A stretch of DNA of 64,000 nt from Pyxidicoccus parkwaysis (GCF_017301735.1 NZ_CP071090.1:372001-436000), one strand, 5' to 3'. Positions 21,303-31,556 are shown, numbered from the stretch's first letter. The notes: generated by a model from the letters alone, not told the origin. A program made the numbers and translations.

Positions 21303-24300
21303 TTACTTCTCCTCTCCCTGCTTCTCCTGCCACGTCGCGTGCGAGGGCTCTCCGGCGAACGGGCCGTCGCGCCGCGCCCGCGGCAGGCCCGGAGGCAGTG
21401 CCGGCTCCACGGCTCCGTCCGCGGCGCGCTGGCCCGTGGCGTGCCGTCCCGCGACGACGTCACACGTGAGCGCCTTGGACTCCTGGATGTCCGTGTTGGG
21501 GTCCGCGACGAAGGGGAGCAAATCATTCGCGCCCGAGCTGCGCGTGCGGCCCGTCACGCCCCAGTGGTACGGCAGGCCCACCTGGTGCACCCACGTCCCG
21601 TCCAGCTTCAGCGGGCGCAGGCGCTCGGTGACGAGCACGCGGCACTCCACGTCTCCCCGCGCGGTGCGCAGCGTGGCCCAGCCGCCATTCTCCAGGCCCC
21701 GCTCGTTGGCGAGCTCCGGGGACACCTCGAGGAACTGCTCCGGCTGCAGCTCGCTCAGCCAGGACAGCCAGCGGCTCATGCCGCCCGCGGTGTGGTGCTC
21801 GGTGAGGCGGTAGGTGGTGAGGACGAAGGGGTAGCGCGGGTCTCCCCAGGCGCGGTGATAGGGATTGTCCTTGCGCCGCCACTCCTCGCGCGCGGGGTTG
21901 CACTGCTGCCCGTAGAGCGCGTTCTCCACCGGCGACTCCATGGGCTCGTAGTGCGTGGGCAGCGGGCCGTCGATGAGCCCGCTGGGCGCGAAGAGCCAGC
22001 CCTTGCCATCCGCCTGCATGATGAAGGGGTCATCCCCGCCCAGCGCATCCACGCCGGTGGTGTCCACGGGCGGGCGGTACGCCGGGTCCCTGTCCGGGAT
22101 GAAGTCCGGCACGTCCTCGCCCGTCCACTTGCGCGTCTCCGCGTCCCACCAGACGTACTTCTTGCGCTCGCTCCAGGGCTTGCCGTCCAGGTCCGCGGAG
22201 GCGCGGTTGTAGAGGAGGCGCCGGTTGCCCGGCCAGGACCAGCCCCACTCCGGCGCCACCCACGTCTGCTCGCGCCCCGGCTTGCGGCGCGCGGCCTGGT
22301 TGACGCCGTCCTTGTAGCAGCCCGAGTAGAGCCAGCATCCAGACGCCGTGCTGCCGTCGTCCTTCAATTCCTGGTAGCCGTCCACCGGCTTGCCGTCCAC
22401 CACGGTGTAGCCGTTGATTTCCTTCAGCACCGCCTCGGCGGAGGGCTCCGCGTGCTCGCCGTGCGTGGGGTAGTCCCATGTCAAATCCTGGAGGGGCAGG
22501 TCCTTCTCCTCCTTCGAGCCCGCGTAGAGCGCCTTGAGCCGGCGGCCCAGGTGGAAGAGGAAGTGCAGCTCGCTGCGCGCGTCCCCGGGCGGCTCCACGG
22601 CCTTGTGGTGCCACTGGAGCAGGCGCTGGGTGTTGGTGAAGCTGCCGTCCTTCTCCGTGTGCGCGGCGGCGGGGAAGAAGAAGACCTCCGTCTGGATGTC
22701 CTCCGTCTTCACGTGGCCGCTCTGGATTTCGGGCGCGCGGCGCCAGAACTCGGCCGTCTCGATGAGGGTGAAGTCGCGCACGACGAGCCAGTCGAGCTTC
22801 CGCAGGGCCTTGCGCTGGAGCGCCCCGTTCATGGAGCCGACGGTGGGGTTCTCCCCCATGACGAAGTAGCCCTTCACCCGGCCATCCGCCATGTCCGCCA
22901 CCGTCTGCATGTGCGAGTGGTTCCCGGTCAGCTTGGGGAGGTGGTTGAAGAGATAGTCATTGCCCTCGTGGGCCGCGGAGCCGAACCACGCCTTGAGCAG
23001 GGAGACGATGTATTTGGGGAAGTTGCTCCACCAGCCCGCGCCCGCCTCGTTGTTCTTCGTGTACTCCTCCAGCGAGTGCGCGTGCACCGCGTGCGGCATC
23101 GGCAGGTAGCCGGGCAGCAGGTTGAAGAGGGTGGGGATGTCCGTGGAGCCCTGGATGGAGGCGTGGCCGCGCAGCGCCATGATGCCGCCGCCGGGCCGGC
23201 CGATGTTGCCCAGCAGGAGCTGGAGGATGGCCGCGGTGCGGATGTACTGCACGCCCACCGAGTGCTGCGTCCAGCCCACCGCGTAGCAGAACGCGCTGGT
23301 GCGCTCGCGGCCGGAGTTGGCGCACAGCGTCTCGGCCACCTTCAGGAACAGCTCCTTCGGCACGCCGCAGATGCGCGAGACGACGTCCGGCGTGTAGCGC
23401 GCGTAGTGGCGCTTCAGGAGCTGGAAGACGCAGCGCGGGTGCTGGAGGGTGAAGTCCTGGTGCTCCTCGGTGATTTTGGTGCCGCGCACCACGCCGCCCT
23501 CGCCCGCGCCCGGCTCGGCGAAGAGCTCCTTGTGGCCCGCGGCGGGCACGGTGCCGTCCACGCCCTGGTACTGCCACGACGCGATGTCGTACTTGTTCTT
23601 GGCGGGCTCGTAGCCGCTGAAGAGGCCGTCCAGGTCCTCCGTGTCCTGGAACTCCTCACGGATGAGGGTGGGCGCGTTGGTGTAGTGGACGACGTAGTCC
23701 TTGAAGTACTTCTCGTTCTCCAGGACGTAGTGGACCAGCCCGCCCAGGAAGGCGATGTCCGAGCCCGGCCGGATGGGCACGTGCAGGTTGGACATGGCGC
23801 TGGTGCGCGTGAAGCGCGGGTCCACGTGGATGAGGGTGGCTCCGCGCGCCTTCGCCTCCATCACCCACTGGAAGCCCACCGGGTGACACTCGGCCATGTT
23901 GCTGCCCTGGATGACGATGCAGTCCGAGTTCTGCAGGTCCTGCTGGAACGTCGTCGCGCCGCCTCGACCGAACGAGATGCCCAGACCGGGCACCGTGGAC
24001 GAGTGTCATATTCGAGCCTGGTTCTCCACCTGCACGATGCCCAGCGCGGTGAAGAGCTTCTTGATGAAGTAGTTCTCCTCGTTGTCCAGCGTGGCGCCGC
24101 CCAGGTGGGCGATGCCCAGCGTGCGCTTCACCTTCAGGTCGTTGACGTCCGTGTCCTCCCACGTGGCGTCGCGCGTCTTCTTCACGCGCTCGGCCACCAT
24201 GTCCATGGCCTTCTCCAGGGGCAGCACCTCCCACTCGGTGCCGCCGGGGCGCCGGTAGAGGACGTCCTGGATGCGCTGGGTTCCGGTGACGAGCTGGAAG

Positions 24301-24575
24301 GTGGCCGCGCCCTTGGGGCACAGGCGGCCGCGGGAGATGGGCGAGTCCGGGTCGCCCTCGATGTCGAGGATGCGGCCGTCCTTCACGTACACGTCCTGGC
24401 CGCAGCCCACCGCGCAGTAGGGGCAGATGGACTTCACGACCTTGTCCGCCTGCCCGGTGCGCGGCTCCAGCGTGCGGCTGCGCTCGCTCGCGGCCGTTTC
24501 GCCCAGGCCGGTGGCGTCCGCCTCCTTCACTTGCTTGAGCAACGGCCAGCGGGCCAGCAGGTCGAGGAGCCCCAT
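21303..24575 (-). CDS. fdnG: Formate dehydrogenase catalytic subunit, selenoprotein (in-frame UGA)
   Basis: Molybdenum/tungsten bis-MGD formate dehydrogenase of 1090 residues, oxidising formate to CO2. N-terminal [4Fe-4S] motif CPYCAVGCGQD with a fourth Cys in LCPKGAA. At codon 190 (24006-24008) an in-frame TGA sits inside VENQARI-U-HSSTVPGLG, exactly where FDH-N enzymes have selenocysteine; both flanks continue the family sequence in the same frame. A SECIS-like hairpin with loop GGUCU follows. Frame-by-frame annotation would split this into two genes (24006-24575 and 21303-23993). ATG at 24575 with GAGG eight bases upstream. No twin-arginine signal is visible at the N terminus (MGLLDLLARWPLLKQV), unlike E. 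coli FdnG. First gene of the operon. Confidence 0.93.
23976..24008 (-). promoter_or_regulatory. Bacterial SECIS element of the formate dehydrogenase gene
   Basis: In the mRNA sense, the UGA codon (24008-24006) is followed after 12 bases by GTGCCC (23993-23988), loop GGTCT (23987-23983) and GGGCAT (23982-23977): a six-base-pair stem including one G-U pair. The loop is identical to the SelB-contacted GGUCU loop of E. coli fdhF, and the distance from UGA is very similar. This supports Sec insertion here. Confidence 0.8.
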
Positions 24576-24889
24576 GGAGAACCTCAGAGAGGGTGAAGCG
24601 CGCGCCACGCAAGATGGCACCGCGAGCGACCTCTTGAGGGAAAGCATGGGGTGCGTTCCGGGCAAGGGCCGCCGTGGCGTCGTGGGAGCAACCTTTCGGG
24701 TGGTGCCCGCGTTGATTGGCTGACGGAGGCGCGCGCGGGCGAGCGTCCTGGCGGTGCCGCGCGGCGGCGCGGCAGGCGTCCCAGGGAGGAGCGCCGGAAA
24801 CGGGTGGGCGGCTGCACTCGCGCGCGAGGGTGCCCAACGTCTGCGGGGCAGGGGCCGGCATCGGCTGAGGCGGGCTCCAGGGAGGTGCC
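24576..24889. other. Divergent intergenic region, fdh / enolase-superfamily gene
   Basis: 314 bases between two divergent operons. No gene was found here. It must carry promoters for both directions, but no clear sigma70 or sigma54 elements could be assigned. The right half is extremely GC-rich with runs such as GCGCGGCGGCGCGGC. Confidence 0.5.
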
Positions 24890-26023
24890 ATGCGGACGGA
24901 GCGCCAGCGCGGCGCGGACGCCGTGCCCATCTCGGAGGTGCAGGCGTCCGCATACAAGGTCCCCACGGATGCGCCGGAAGCGGACGGCACCTTCGCCTGG
25001 GAGTCCACCACGCTCGTCGTGGTGGAGCTCACGGCCGGGGGCCAGCGGGGGCTCGGCTACACGTACACGGATGCGTGCGCGGTGGACCTCGTCTCGCGGG
25101 TGCTCGCAAAGGAGCTGCATGGCGAGGACGCGATGGACCTTCCCTCGCGCATGGATGCGCTCCTTCGCCGGGTACGCAACCTCGGCCGCTCGGGGCTGGT
25201 GGCCATGGCGCTGTCGGCGGTGGATGCCGCCTTGTGGGACGTGAAGGCCCGCCTGCTGGGCGTCCCCCTGGCGAAGCTGTGGGGCGCCGTGCGCGAGCGC
25301 GTGCCCATCTATGGCAGCGGCGGCTTCACCTCGTACTCCGTCGAGCGGCTCCAGGCCCAGCTCTCCGGCTGGGTGGAGCAGGGCATCCCCCGCGTGAAGA
25401 TGAAGGTGGGCACCCACCCGGAAGACGACGCCGCGCGCGTGGCGGCGGCGCGGAAGGCCATCGGCGCGGACGCGGCGCTCTTCGTGGACGGCAATGGCGC
25501 CTACACGGTGACGCAGGCCCTGTCGCTCGCGGAGCGCTTCGCGGAGCAGGGCGTCTCGTGGTTCGAGGAGCCCGTCTCCAGCGACGACCTGGAGGGGCTG
25601 CACCGCGTCCGTTCGCGGGCGCCCGCCGGCATGGCGGTGGCCGCGGGCGAGTACGGCGACGGCGGCCTCTACTTTCGGCGCATGCTGGAGGCCGGCGCGG
25701 TGGACGTGCTCCAGGCGGACGTCACGCGCTGCCTGGGCCTCAGCGGCTTCCTCCAGGCGGACGCGCTGTGTGACGCGCGCGGCGTGCCCCTGTCCGGCCA
25801 CTGCGCGCCCTCGCTCCATGCCCACGTGGCGTGCGCGGCGCGCAGGCTGGTGCACCTGGAGTACTTCCATGACCACTCGCGGCTGGAGGGGATGCTCTTC
25901 GACGGCGTGCCCCGCGTGGAGCAGGGCGCGCTGGTGCCGGACCTGTCGCGGCCGGGCCTGGGGCTGGAATTGAAGCGCAAGGACGCCGAGCGCTACGCGG
26001 TGGGACCGCGGCCACCGGCCTGA
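24890..26023 (+). CDS. Enolase-superfamily enzyme (mandelate racemase/muconate lactonizing type)
   Basis: 377 residues in the two-domain MR/MLE layout. Catalytic Lys pair VKMKVG (KxK) near 170, metal ligands in DGNGAY, FEEPV and GEYGD, and a C-terminal SGHCAPSLHAH segment that may carry a catalytic His. It would abstract a proton next to a carboxylate in a sugar acid or similar substrate; the exact reaction is not readable. First gene of a three-gene operon, 15 bases before the GH15 gene. Confidence 0.85.
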   Translation: MRTERQRGADAVPISEVQASAYKVPTDAPEADGTFAWESTTLVVVELTAGGQRGLGYTYTDACAVDLVSRVLAKELHGEDAMDLPSRMDALLRRVRNLGRSGLVAMALSAVDAALWDVKARLLGVPLAKLWGAVRERVPIYGSGGFTSYSVERLQAQLSGWVEQGIPRVKMKVGTHPEDDAARVAAARKAIGADAALFVDGNGAYTVTQALSLAERFAEQGVSWFEEPVSSDDLEGLHRVRSRAPAGMAVAAGEYGDGGLYFRRMLEAGAVDVLQADVTRCLGLSGFLQADALCDARGVPLSGHCAPSLHAHVACAARRLVHLEYFHDHSRLEGMLFDGVPRVEQGALVPDLSRPGLGLELKRKDAERYAVGPRPPA

Positions 26024-26038
26024 CGCGAGGGAGGCTCC

Positions 26039-27892
26039 GTGCGTCCGGTACGCATCCACGACCACGCCGTCATCGGAGACGGGCACAGCGCGGCGCTCGT
26101 CTCGCGCGACGGCGCCGTGGACTGGCTGTGCTGGCCGCGCTTCGACAGTCCCTCGCTCTTCGCGGGCATCCTGGACCCGGAGGTGGGCGGTGCCTGGTGC
26201 CTGCGCCCGGCCGAGCCCGCGCGGGTGACGCGGGAGTACCTGCCGGACACCAACGTCCTCCAGACGCGCTTCGAGACGGACGGCGGAGTGCTGGTGGTGA
26301 CGGACCTGATGCCCGTCCACGAGGCGCACTCGCGCTGGCCGCGGCCGGAGCGCGAGCTGCTGCGCTGCGTGGTCTGCGAGCGCGGCGAGGTGGCGCTGGA
26401 CGTGCGCTACGAGCCCCGCCCCGACTACGGCCGCGCGCGGGCCGACATCCGGGACGGAGGGCGGCTGGGCTGGAGGTTGGAGCACGCGGGCTGGCTCTAC
26501 ACGCTGCGCGCGGACGTCCCGCTGAGGCCGGCCGCTGGTGGCGGGCTGGTGGGCCGGGAGTCCCTGCGGGTGGGGCAGCGCGCGCACTTCTCCCTCACGG
26601 CGACGGACGACGCGCCGGCGGTGCTGCCGCCCCTGGGGCGCTTCTCGTGGGAGCGCGTGGAGCGCACGGTGGAGGCGTGGCGGAGGTGGGCGGCGAGGTG
26701 CCGCTACACGGGCCCCTACCGCGAGGCCGTGGTGCGCAGCGCGCTGGCGCTGAAGCTGCTCACCTTCGGGCCCTCGGGGGCGGTGGTGGCCGCGGCCACC
26801 ACGTCGCTGCCGGAGACGTTGGGCGGGAAGGACAACTGGGACTACCGCTTCTGCTGGGTGCGCGACGCGTCCTTCACTGCGCGGGCCCTCTACGGGCTGG
26901 GCTACGAGGCCGAAGCGGAGGCCTTCGTGTCCTGGCTGCTGCGGGCCACGTGGCTGACACAGCCGCGCATGGGCGTCTTCTACGACGTCTACGGGCGCCT
27001 GCGTGAGCGCGAGGAGGAGCTGCCCCACCTGCGCGGCTATGCGGGCTCGCGGCCGGTGCGGGTGGGCAACGCGGCGGCCACCCAGTTGCAACTGGACTCG
27101 TATGGCGAGGTCATCGACGCGGTGGCCCAGCTCGCCCGGCGCAGCGGGCGTCTGGCCCGCGACGAGCTGCGGATGCTGGTGCGCCTGGGGGAGTACGTCA
27201 CGAAGTCCTGGGACGCGCCGGACGAGGGCATCTGGGAGACGCGCTCGGGGCGCCGCCGGCACACCTTCTCCCGGCTGTCGTGCTGGGTGGCGCTGGAGCG
27301 GCTCCTGGAGCTGCACCGGCGCGGGATGTTCCGCGGCGTGAAGGCGCCGGTGGAACGCTTTCGCGACGTGCGCGAGCGGCTGTGGGAGGAGCTCCGCACG
27401 CGCGCGTGGAACCCGCGGCTGGAGAGCTACGTGCGCGTCCTCGACGGCGACGAGGTGGACGCGGACCTGCTGCTCATGGCGTGGTACGGCTTCGAGGATG
27501 CGCGCTCGGAGCGGATGCGGAGCACGCATCGCCGCATCCTGGAGCGGCTGGGGGTGCGGGACGGCCTGCTGTTCCGCAACGAGGATGACGTCCACGAGGG
27601 TGAGGGCGCCTTCGGCGTCTGCGGATTCTGGCGCGTGGGCCTGCTGGCGAAGGGGGCCGGGAGCTTCATGGAGGCGGAGGCGGCCTTCCGGCGGCAGCTC
27701 GCCTACGCCAACGACGTGGGCCTCTACGCGGAGGAAATCTCGCCGGACACCGGGGAGGCCCGCGGCAACTTCCCGCAGGCCTTCACGCACGTGGGGCTCA
27801 TCTCCGCGGCCCTGGAGCTGGAAGAGGCGCGGCCCTGGCGTGAGCCGCTGCTCGAGGCACCTGAGATACCAGGAGAGGAGGCCCGGGCATGA
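26039..27892 (+). CDS. Glycoside hydrolase family 15 (glucoamylase/trehalase-like)
   Basis: 617-residue cytoplasmic protein in the bacterial GH15 layout. It starts IHDHAVIGDGHSAALVSRDGAVDWLCWPRFDSPSLFAGILD, an N-terminal beta-domain, followed by the (alpha/alpha)6 barrel with the substrate-site segment DNWDYRFCWVRDASF and the late acid segment YAEEISPDTGEARGNFPQAFTHVGLI. Family members hydrolyse alpha-glucosides such as maltooligosaccharides or trehalose. GTG start at 26039 is preceded by GGGAGG. Its stop overlaps the next gene (ATGA). Confidence 0.9.
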   Translation: MRPVRIHDHAVIGDGHSAALVSRDGAVDWLCWPRFDSPSLFAGILDPEVGGAWCLRPAEPARVTREYLPDTNVLQTRFETDGGVLVVTDLMPVHEAHSRWPRPERELLRCVVCERGEVALDVRYEPRPDYGRARADIRDGGRLGWRLEHAGWLYTLRADVPLRPAAGGGLVGRESLRVGQRAHFSLTATDDAPAVLPPLGRFSWERVERTVEAWRRWAARCRYTGPYREAVVRSALALKLLTFGPSGAVVAAATTSLPETLGGKDNWDYRFCWVRDASFTARALYGLGYEAEAEAFVSWLLRATWLTQPRMGVFYDVYGRLREREEELPHLRGYAGSRPVRVGNAAATQLQLDSYGEVIDAVAQLARRSGRLARDELRMLVRLGEYVTKSWDAPDEGIWETRSGRRRHTFSRLSCWVALERLLELHRRGMFRGVKAPVERFRDVRERLWEELRTRAWNPRLESYVRVLDGDEVDADLLLMAWYGFEDARSERMRSTHRRILERLGVRDGLLFRNEDDVHEGEGAFGVCGFWRVGLLAKGAGSFMEAEAAFRRQLAYANDVGLYAEEISPDTGEARGNFPQAFTHVGLISAALELEEARPWREPLLEAPEIPGEEARA

Positions 27893-28365
27893 GCGGGGTA
27901 TTGCGCTGGGCCGTGTGGGGTTTCGCCAGCACGCTGGTGCTGACGGGCCTGCTGACGGGGAGCCAGCGGCTGCGGCTGACGCGGCTCAACCTGCCCTTTC
28001 TCCTCGGCACGCTGGTGACGCCGGACAGGGACAGGGCGAAGGCGTACGGCCTGGGGCTGCACCTGCTGGGCGGCATGTTGTTCTCAGGGCTGTACGTGGC
28101 GGCCTTCACCGCGTGGGGACGGGCCTCGTGGTGGCTGGGCGGGCTGGTGGGCGTGCTGCACGCGGGCTTCGTGCTGCTGGTGGTGCTGCCCGTGCTGCCG
28201 GCCGTGCACCCGCGCATGGCGAGCGAGTCGCAGGACCCCACGGAGGTGCGCCAGTTGGAGCCGCCGGGCGTCCTGGGCCTGCACTACGGCGTGCGGACGC
28301 CGCTGGCGGCGCTGGTGGCGCACGTCGTCTTCGGCGTGCTGCTCGGCGCCCTCTACCGGCTGTGA
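27889..28365 (+). CDS. Small integral membrane protein
   Basis: 158 residues, four hydrophobic spans, no recognised domain. Translationally coupled to the GH15 gene (ATGA). The last 13 bases overlap the 3' end of the convergent YdiJ-like gene, a tail-to-tail overlap. Confidence 0.7.
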   Translation: MSGVLRWAVWGFASTLVLTGLLTGSQRLRLTRLNLPFLLGTLVTPDRDRAKAYGLGLHLLGGMLFSGLYVAAFTAWGRASWWLGGLVGVLHAGFVLLVVLPVLPAVHPRMASESQDPTEVRQLEPPGVLGLHYGVRTPLAALVAHVVFGVLLGALYRL

Positions 28366-31300
28366 GCCAGGAGCGCCGGCCACCGGAAGGCACGGCGCTC
28401 GCGCGCGGAGCTTCGCAGCCGCAACCCGCCGAAGAGAAGCCCCACTCCCACCGCCGCGCGCAGCCACCTGCGCGGCGGCCGGCCCAGGCCGCTCGTCACC
28501 CAGCCGCGCTCCGGGTACTCACCCGCCGGGCCCCGGGCGCCCTGCGTCCTGGCCATGTGCATCACCTGCGCCACGTGCAGCGCGTGCCGGTCCGTGTTCT
28601 GGGCAATCATCTCCCGGCAGCTGAAGCCATCCGCGATGATGAGCGTGTCGCGAGGCGTCTCGCGCACCTTCGGTAGCAGCTCCTTCTCGCCCACCTTCTG
28701 GGAGACCTCGTACTTCTCTCCCGCCTCGAAGCCGAAGGAGCCCGCCATGCCGCAGCACCCCGTCGCCGGCGCCTCGGCGTGCAGGCCCAGCCTGTCGAGC
28801 AGCTTCTTCTCGTCGTTCAGCGTGAAGAGGGACTTGTGGTGGCAGTGGCCGTGCACCACCGCCTTCCTCTCCAGGCGCGGCAGGGCCCTGTCCTTCGCGT
28901 ACTTGCCGAGCAGCTCGCTGAAGAGGAACGTCTGGCGCCGGAGCTGGTTGGCGAGCTCCCAGTCCGGGAAGAGGTTGCGCAGCTCGTCGCGGAACACGGA
29001 CACGCAGCTCGGCTCCAGTCCCACCAGCGGCACGCCGGCCTCGATTTCCGGGCGCAGGCGCTCCACCGTGCGGCGCAGCAGCCGCTTCGCCGTGGGCAGC
29101 ATGCCGAAGTCGTAGAGGGGCCGGCCGCAGCACAGGAAGCCCTGGGGCACCGTCACCTCGAAGCCCGCGTCCTCCAGCACCGCCAGCGCCGAGGCCGCCG
29201 TCTCCGGGAAGAAGTGGTTGTTGAAGGTGTCCGGCCACAGCAGCACCCGCATGTGGCCCGTGCCGCGCTTCTCCGGCTGCGTTCGCCGCACCCAGTGCTG
29301 GAAGGACTCCGGCGCGAAGCGGGGCATCTTCCGCTTCGTGGACATGCCGGCCAGCCGCTGGAGCACCTTCCGGCTCGGGGTGAACTGGGTGAACAGGTTC
29401 ACCAGCCTGGGAGCCAGCATGGCCGCGCGGGCCCAGAACATGATGAGGCCCATGGCGTACGCGGGCCCCGGGCGCAGGCGTCCCCGGTAGTAGTGCGAGA
29501 GGAACTCCGCCTTGTACGTGGCCAGGTCCACATTCACCGGGCAGTCGCCCTTGCAGCCCTTGCACGCCAGGCACAGGTCCAGCGACTCCTTCACGTTCTC
29601 ATCGCGCCAGCCCTTCTTGATGACCTGGCCCTGCAGCATCTCGAAGAGCAGGTGCGCCCGGCCGCGCGTGGTGTGCTTCTCCTCCTGCGTCACCCTGAAG
29701 CTGGGGCACATGGTGCCCCCCTCCTCGCGCCGGCACTTGCCCACGCCCACGCAGCGCTCGGTGGCCCGGTGCAGCAGGCCGTCGTCGTCCGGGAACCGGA
29801 AGTGCGTCTTCGGCTTCCACGTCCGCTGGCGGTAGTCCCGCCCCATGCGCAGCTCCTGGTCCATGGGGTTCGGGTCCACCACCTTGCCGGGGTTCATCTT
29901 CCCCTGCGGGTCCCAGATGCCCTTGAACTCCCGGAAGGCGTTGACCAGCTCCGGGCCGAACATGCGCGGGAGGTACTCCGCGCGGGACTGGCCGTCGCCA
30001 TGCTCGCCGGAGAGCGAGCCGCCCATGGACACGCACAGCTCCACCGCGTCGTCCATGAAGGCGCGGTACGTGCGCAGGCCCTTCGCCGAGGAGACGTCGA
30101 AGTCGATGCGCGAGTGCACGCACGCCTGACCGAAGTGTCCGTAGAGCGAGGCGTCATAGCCGTGCTTGTCGTAGAGCTTCCGCACCCCGCGCAGGTAGTC
30201 GCCCAGCTTCTCGGGCGGCACCGCCGAGTCCTCCCAGCCGGGCCAGTTGTCCGGCCGTCCGGGCACGCGCGCGGTGGCGCCCAGGCCGGACTCGCGCACC
30301 TTCCACGCGTGCTCGATGTGCTCGCGGTCCGTGTACAGCCGCTGGCCCACCGGCGCGCCCGGGCCCCGGCTCACCGCGTCCATCAGCTCGCGCGCCTTCT
30401 CGACGGCTTCCTCCTGCGTGTCCCCGCCCAGCTCGAGCATGAGGTAGCCGTGTCCCTCGGGCAGTATCGAGAGGAACTCGGCGTGCGAGCTGGCGGGGTG
30501 GATGGTCTCCTGCGAAATCACCCGTCCCTTCTGGACGATGTTCTGGATGAGCTCGTGGTCCAGCCCCTCCAGCGCGAGCGGCTTGAAGCGCTGGGCCAGC
30601 TCGTTGGCATGGTCTCCGGCGATGAAGATGTCCGGGTAGCCGAGCATCACCACCACCCGGTGCGGCGGGCTGGGGACGAGCTTCAGCTTCGCCGTGAGGA
30701 TGGTGACGCAGGTGCACTCGGTGCCCACCAGGGCCCGGGCCACGTCGAAGCCGTGCTCGGGCAGCAGCGAGTCCAGGTTGTAGCCGGAGATGCGCCGGGG
30801 AATGGGCGGGTAGCGGCGGCGGATTTCGTCCGCGTACTTGTCCCTCAAGTCACGGAGCCTCCGGTAGATGTCGCCGCGCCGGCCGCCTGCGCGGATGATG
30901 GCCTCGAGCTCGGCGTCGGGCGTGGGGCCCACCGTGAGGCGCAGGCCGTCGTAGGTGAGCACGTCCAATTCCAGCACGTTGTGCGAGACGGGCCCCGCCA
31001 TCTGCGCGTGCGAGCCGCACGAGTTGTTGCCCAGCATTCCGCCCAGCGTGCAGTGGTCATGCGTGGCCGGGTCCGGGCCGAAGGTGAGGTGGTACTGCTC
31101 GGCCTGGTTTCGCAGGACGTCCAGCACGGTGCCGGGCAGCACGCGGGCGGACCGCGTCGCCGGGTCCAGCTCCAGCACGCCTCCCAGGTACTTCGTCCAG
31201 TCGATGACCACGGCCACGTTGCAGCACTGGCCGGCGAGGCTGGTGCCGCCGCCGCGTGACAGCAGCGGGGCGCCGTACTCGCGGCACAGGCGCACCGTGC

Positions 31301-31556
31301 GGATGACGTCGTCGAGGCTTTTGGGAATGACGACGCCGATGGGCACCTGCCGGTAGTTGGAGGCGTCCGTGGCGTAGAGCGCGCGGCTTCCATCGTCGAA
31401 GCGGACCTCGCCCTCCAGGGTGCGTCGCAGGTCGGCCTCCAGGCCCCGCGCATCCACCGTCACCTCGCCGCCCTGGTTGCCGGGGAGCGGGCGGGGCACG
31501 GGCCGCCTGCGCGCCAGCTTTGCCCAGGTGCGTTGGAGGGTCTCCGCCGGCCGCAT
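28353..31556 (-). CDS. YdiJ-like FAD/Fe-S oxidoreductase (2-hydroxyacid dehydrogenase type)
   Basis: 1067 residues combining an FAD_binding_4 domain (PLLSRGGGTSLAGQCCNVAVV near 115), an FAD-oxidase C domain, a ferredoxin-like region (CVGVGKCRREEGGTMCPSF and CLACKGCKGDCPVNVDL) and C-terminal CCG motifs (CCGRPLYDFG, GCCGMAGSFG with GHCHHKSL). This order matches YdiJ/GlcD-GlcF fusions that oxidise D-2-hydroxyacids such as D-2-hydroxyglutarate or lactate and feed the quinone pool. A hydrophobic stretch near the C terminus (AAVGVGLLFGGL) may associate with the membrane. ATG at 31556 follows GGAG. Divergent from the ThDP enzyme gene. Confidence 0.88.
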   Translation of the reverse strand: MRPAETLQRTWAKLARRRPVPRPLPGNQGGEVTVDARGLEADLRRTLEGEVRFDDGSRALYATDASNYRQVPIGVVIPKSLDDVIRTVRLCREYGAPLLSRGGGTSLAGQCCNVAVVIDWTKYLGGVLELDPATRSARVLPGTVLDVLRNQAEQYHLTFGPDPATHDHCTLGGMLGNNSCGSHAQMAGPVSHNVLELDVLTYDGLRLTVGPTPDAELEAIIRAGGRRGDIYRRLRDLRDKYADEIRRRYPPIPRRISGYNLDSLLPEHGFDVARALVGTECTCVTILTAKLKLVPSPPHRVVVMLGYPDIFIAGDHANELAQRFKPLALEGLDHELIQNIVQKGRVISQETIHPASSHAEFLSILPEGHGYLMLELGGDTQEEAVEKARELMDAVSRGPGAPVGQRLYTDREHIEHAWKVRESGLGATARVPGRPDNWPGWEDSAVPPEKLGDYLRGVRKLYDKHGYDASLYGHFGQACVHSRIDFDVSSAKGLRTYRAFMDDAVELCVSMGGSLSGEHGDGQSRAEYLPRMFGPELVNAFREFKGIWDPQGKMNPGKVVDPNPMDQELRMGRDYRQRTWKPKTHFRFPDDDGLLHRATERCVGVGKCRREEGGTMCPSFRVTQEEKHTTRGRAHLLFEMLQGQVIKKGWRDENVKESLDLCLACKGCKGDCPVNVDLATYKAEFLSHYYRGRLRPGPAYAMGLIMFWARAAMLAPRLVNLFTQFTPSRKVLQRLAGMSTKRKMPRFAPESFQHWVRRTQPEKRGTGHMRVLLWPDTFNNHFFPETAASALAVLEDAGFEVTVPQGFLCCGRPLYDFGMLPTAKRLLRRTVERLRPEIEAGVPLVGLEPSCVSVFRDELRNLFPDWELANQLRRQTFLFSELLGKYAKDRALPRLERKAVVHGHCHHKSLFTLNDEKKLLDRLGLHAEAPATGCCGMAGSFGFEAGEKYEVSQKVGEKELLPKVRETPRDTLIIADGFSCREMIAQNTDRHALHVAQVMHMARTQGARGPAGEYPERGWVTSGLGRPPRRWLRAAVGVGLLFGGLRLRSSARERRAFRWPALLAHSR

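Noticed and set aside
24006..24008. TGA as a true stop, making the FDH gene a pseudogene or two genes
   Set aside because: Family sequence continues in the same frame on both sides, Sec is expected at exactly this position, and a SECIS-like hairpin follows.
20742..24596. Long plus-strand open frame of 1284 codons opposite the formate dehydrogenase
   Set aside because: It is the antisense shadow of a high-GC gene: repetitive Arg/Ala/Val/His-rich composition and no domain, while the minus strand has unmistakable FDH motifs.
24576..24660. Possible sigma54 (-24/-12) promoter upstream of the FDH gene
   Set aside because: The GG and GC doublets are nine bases apart rather than ten, so the match is not acceptable.
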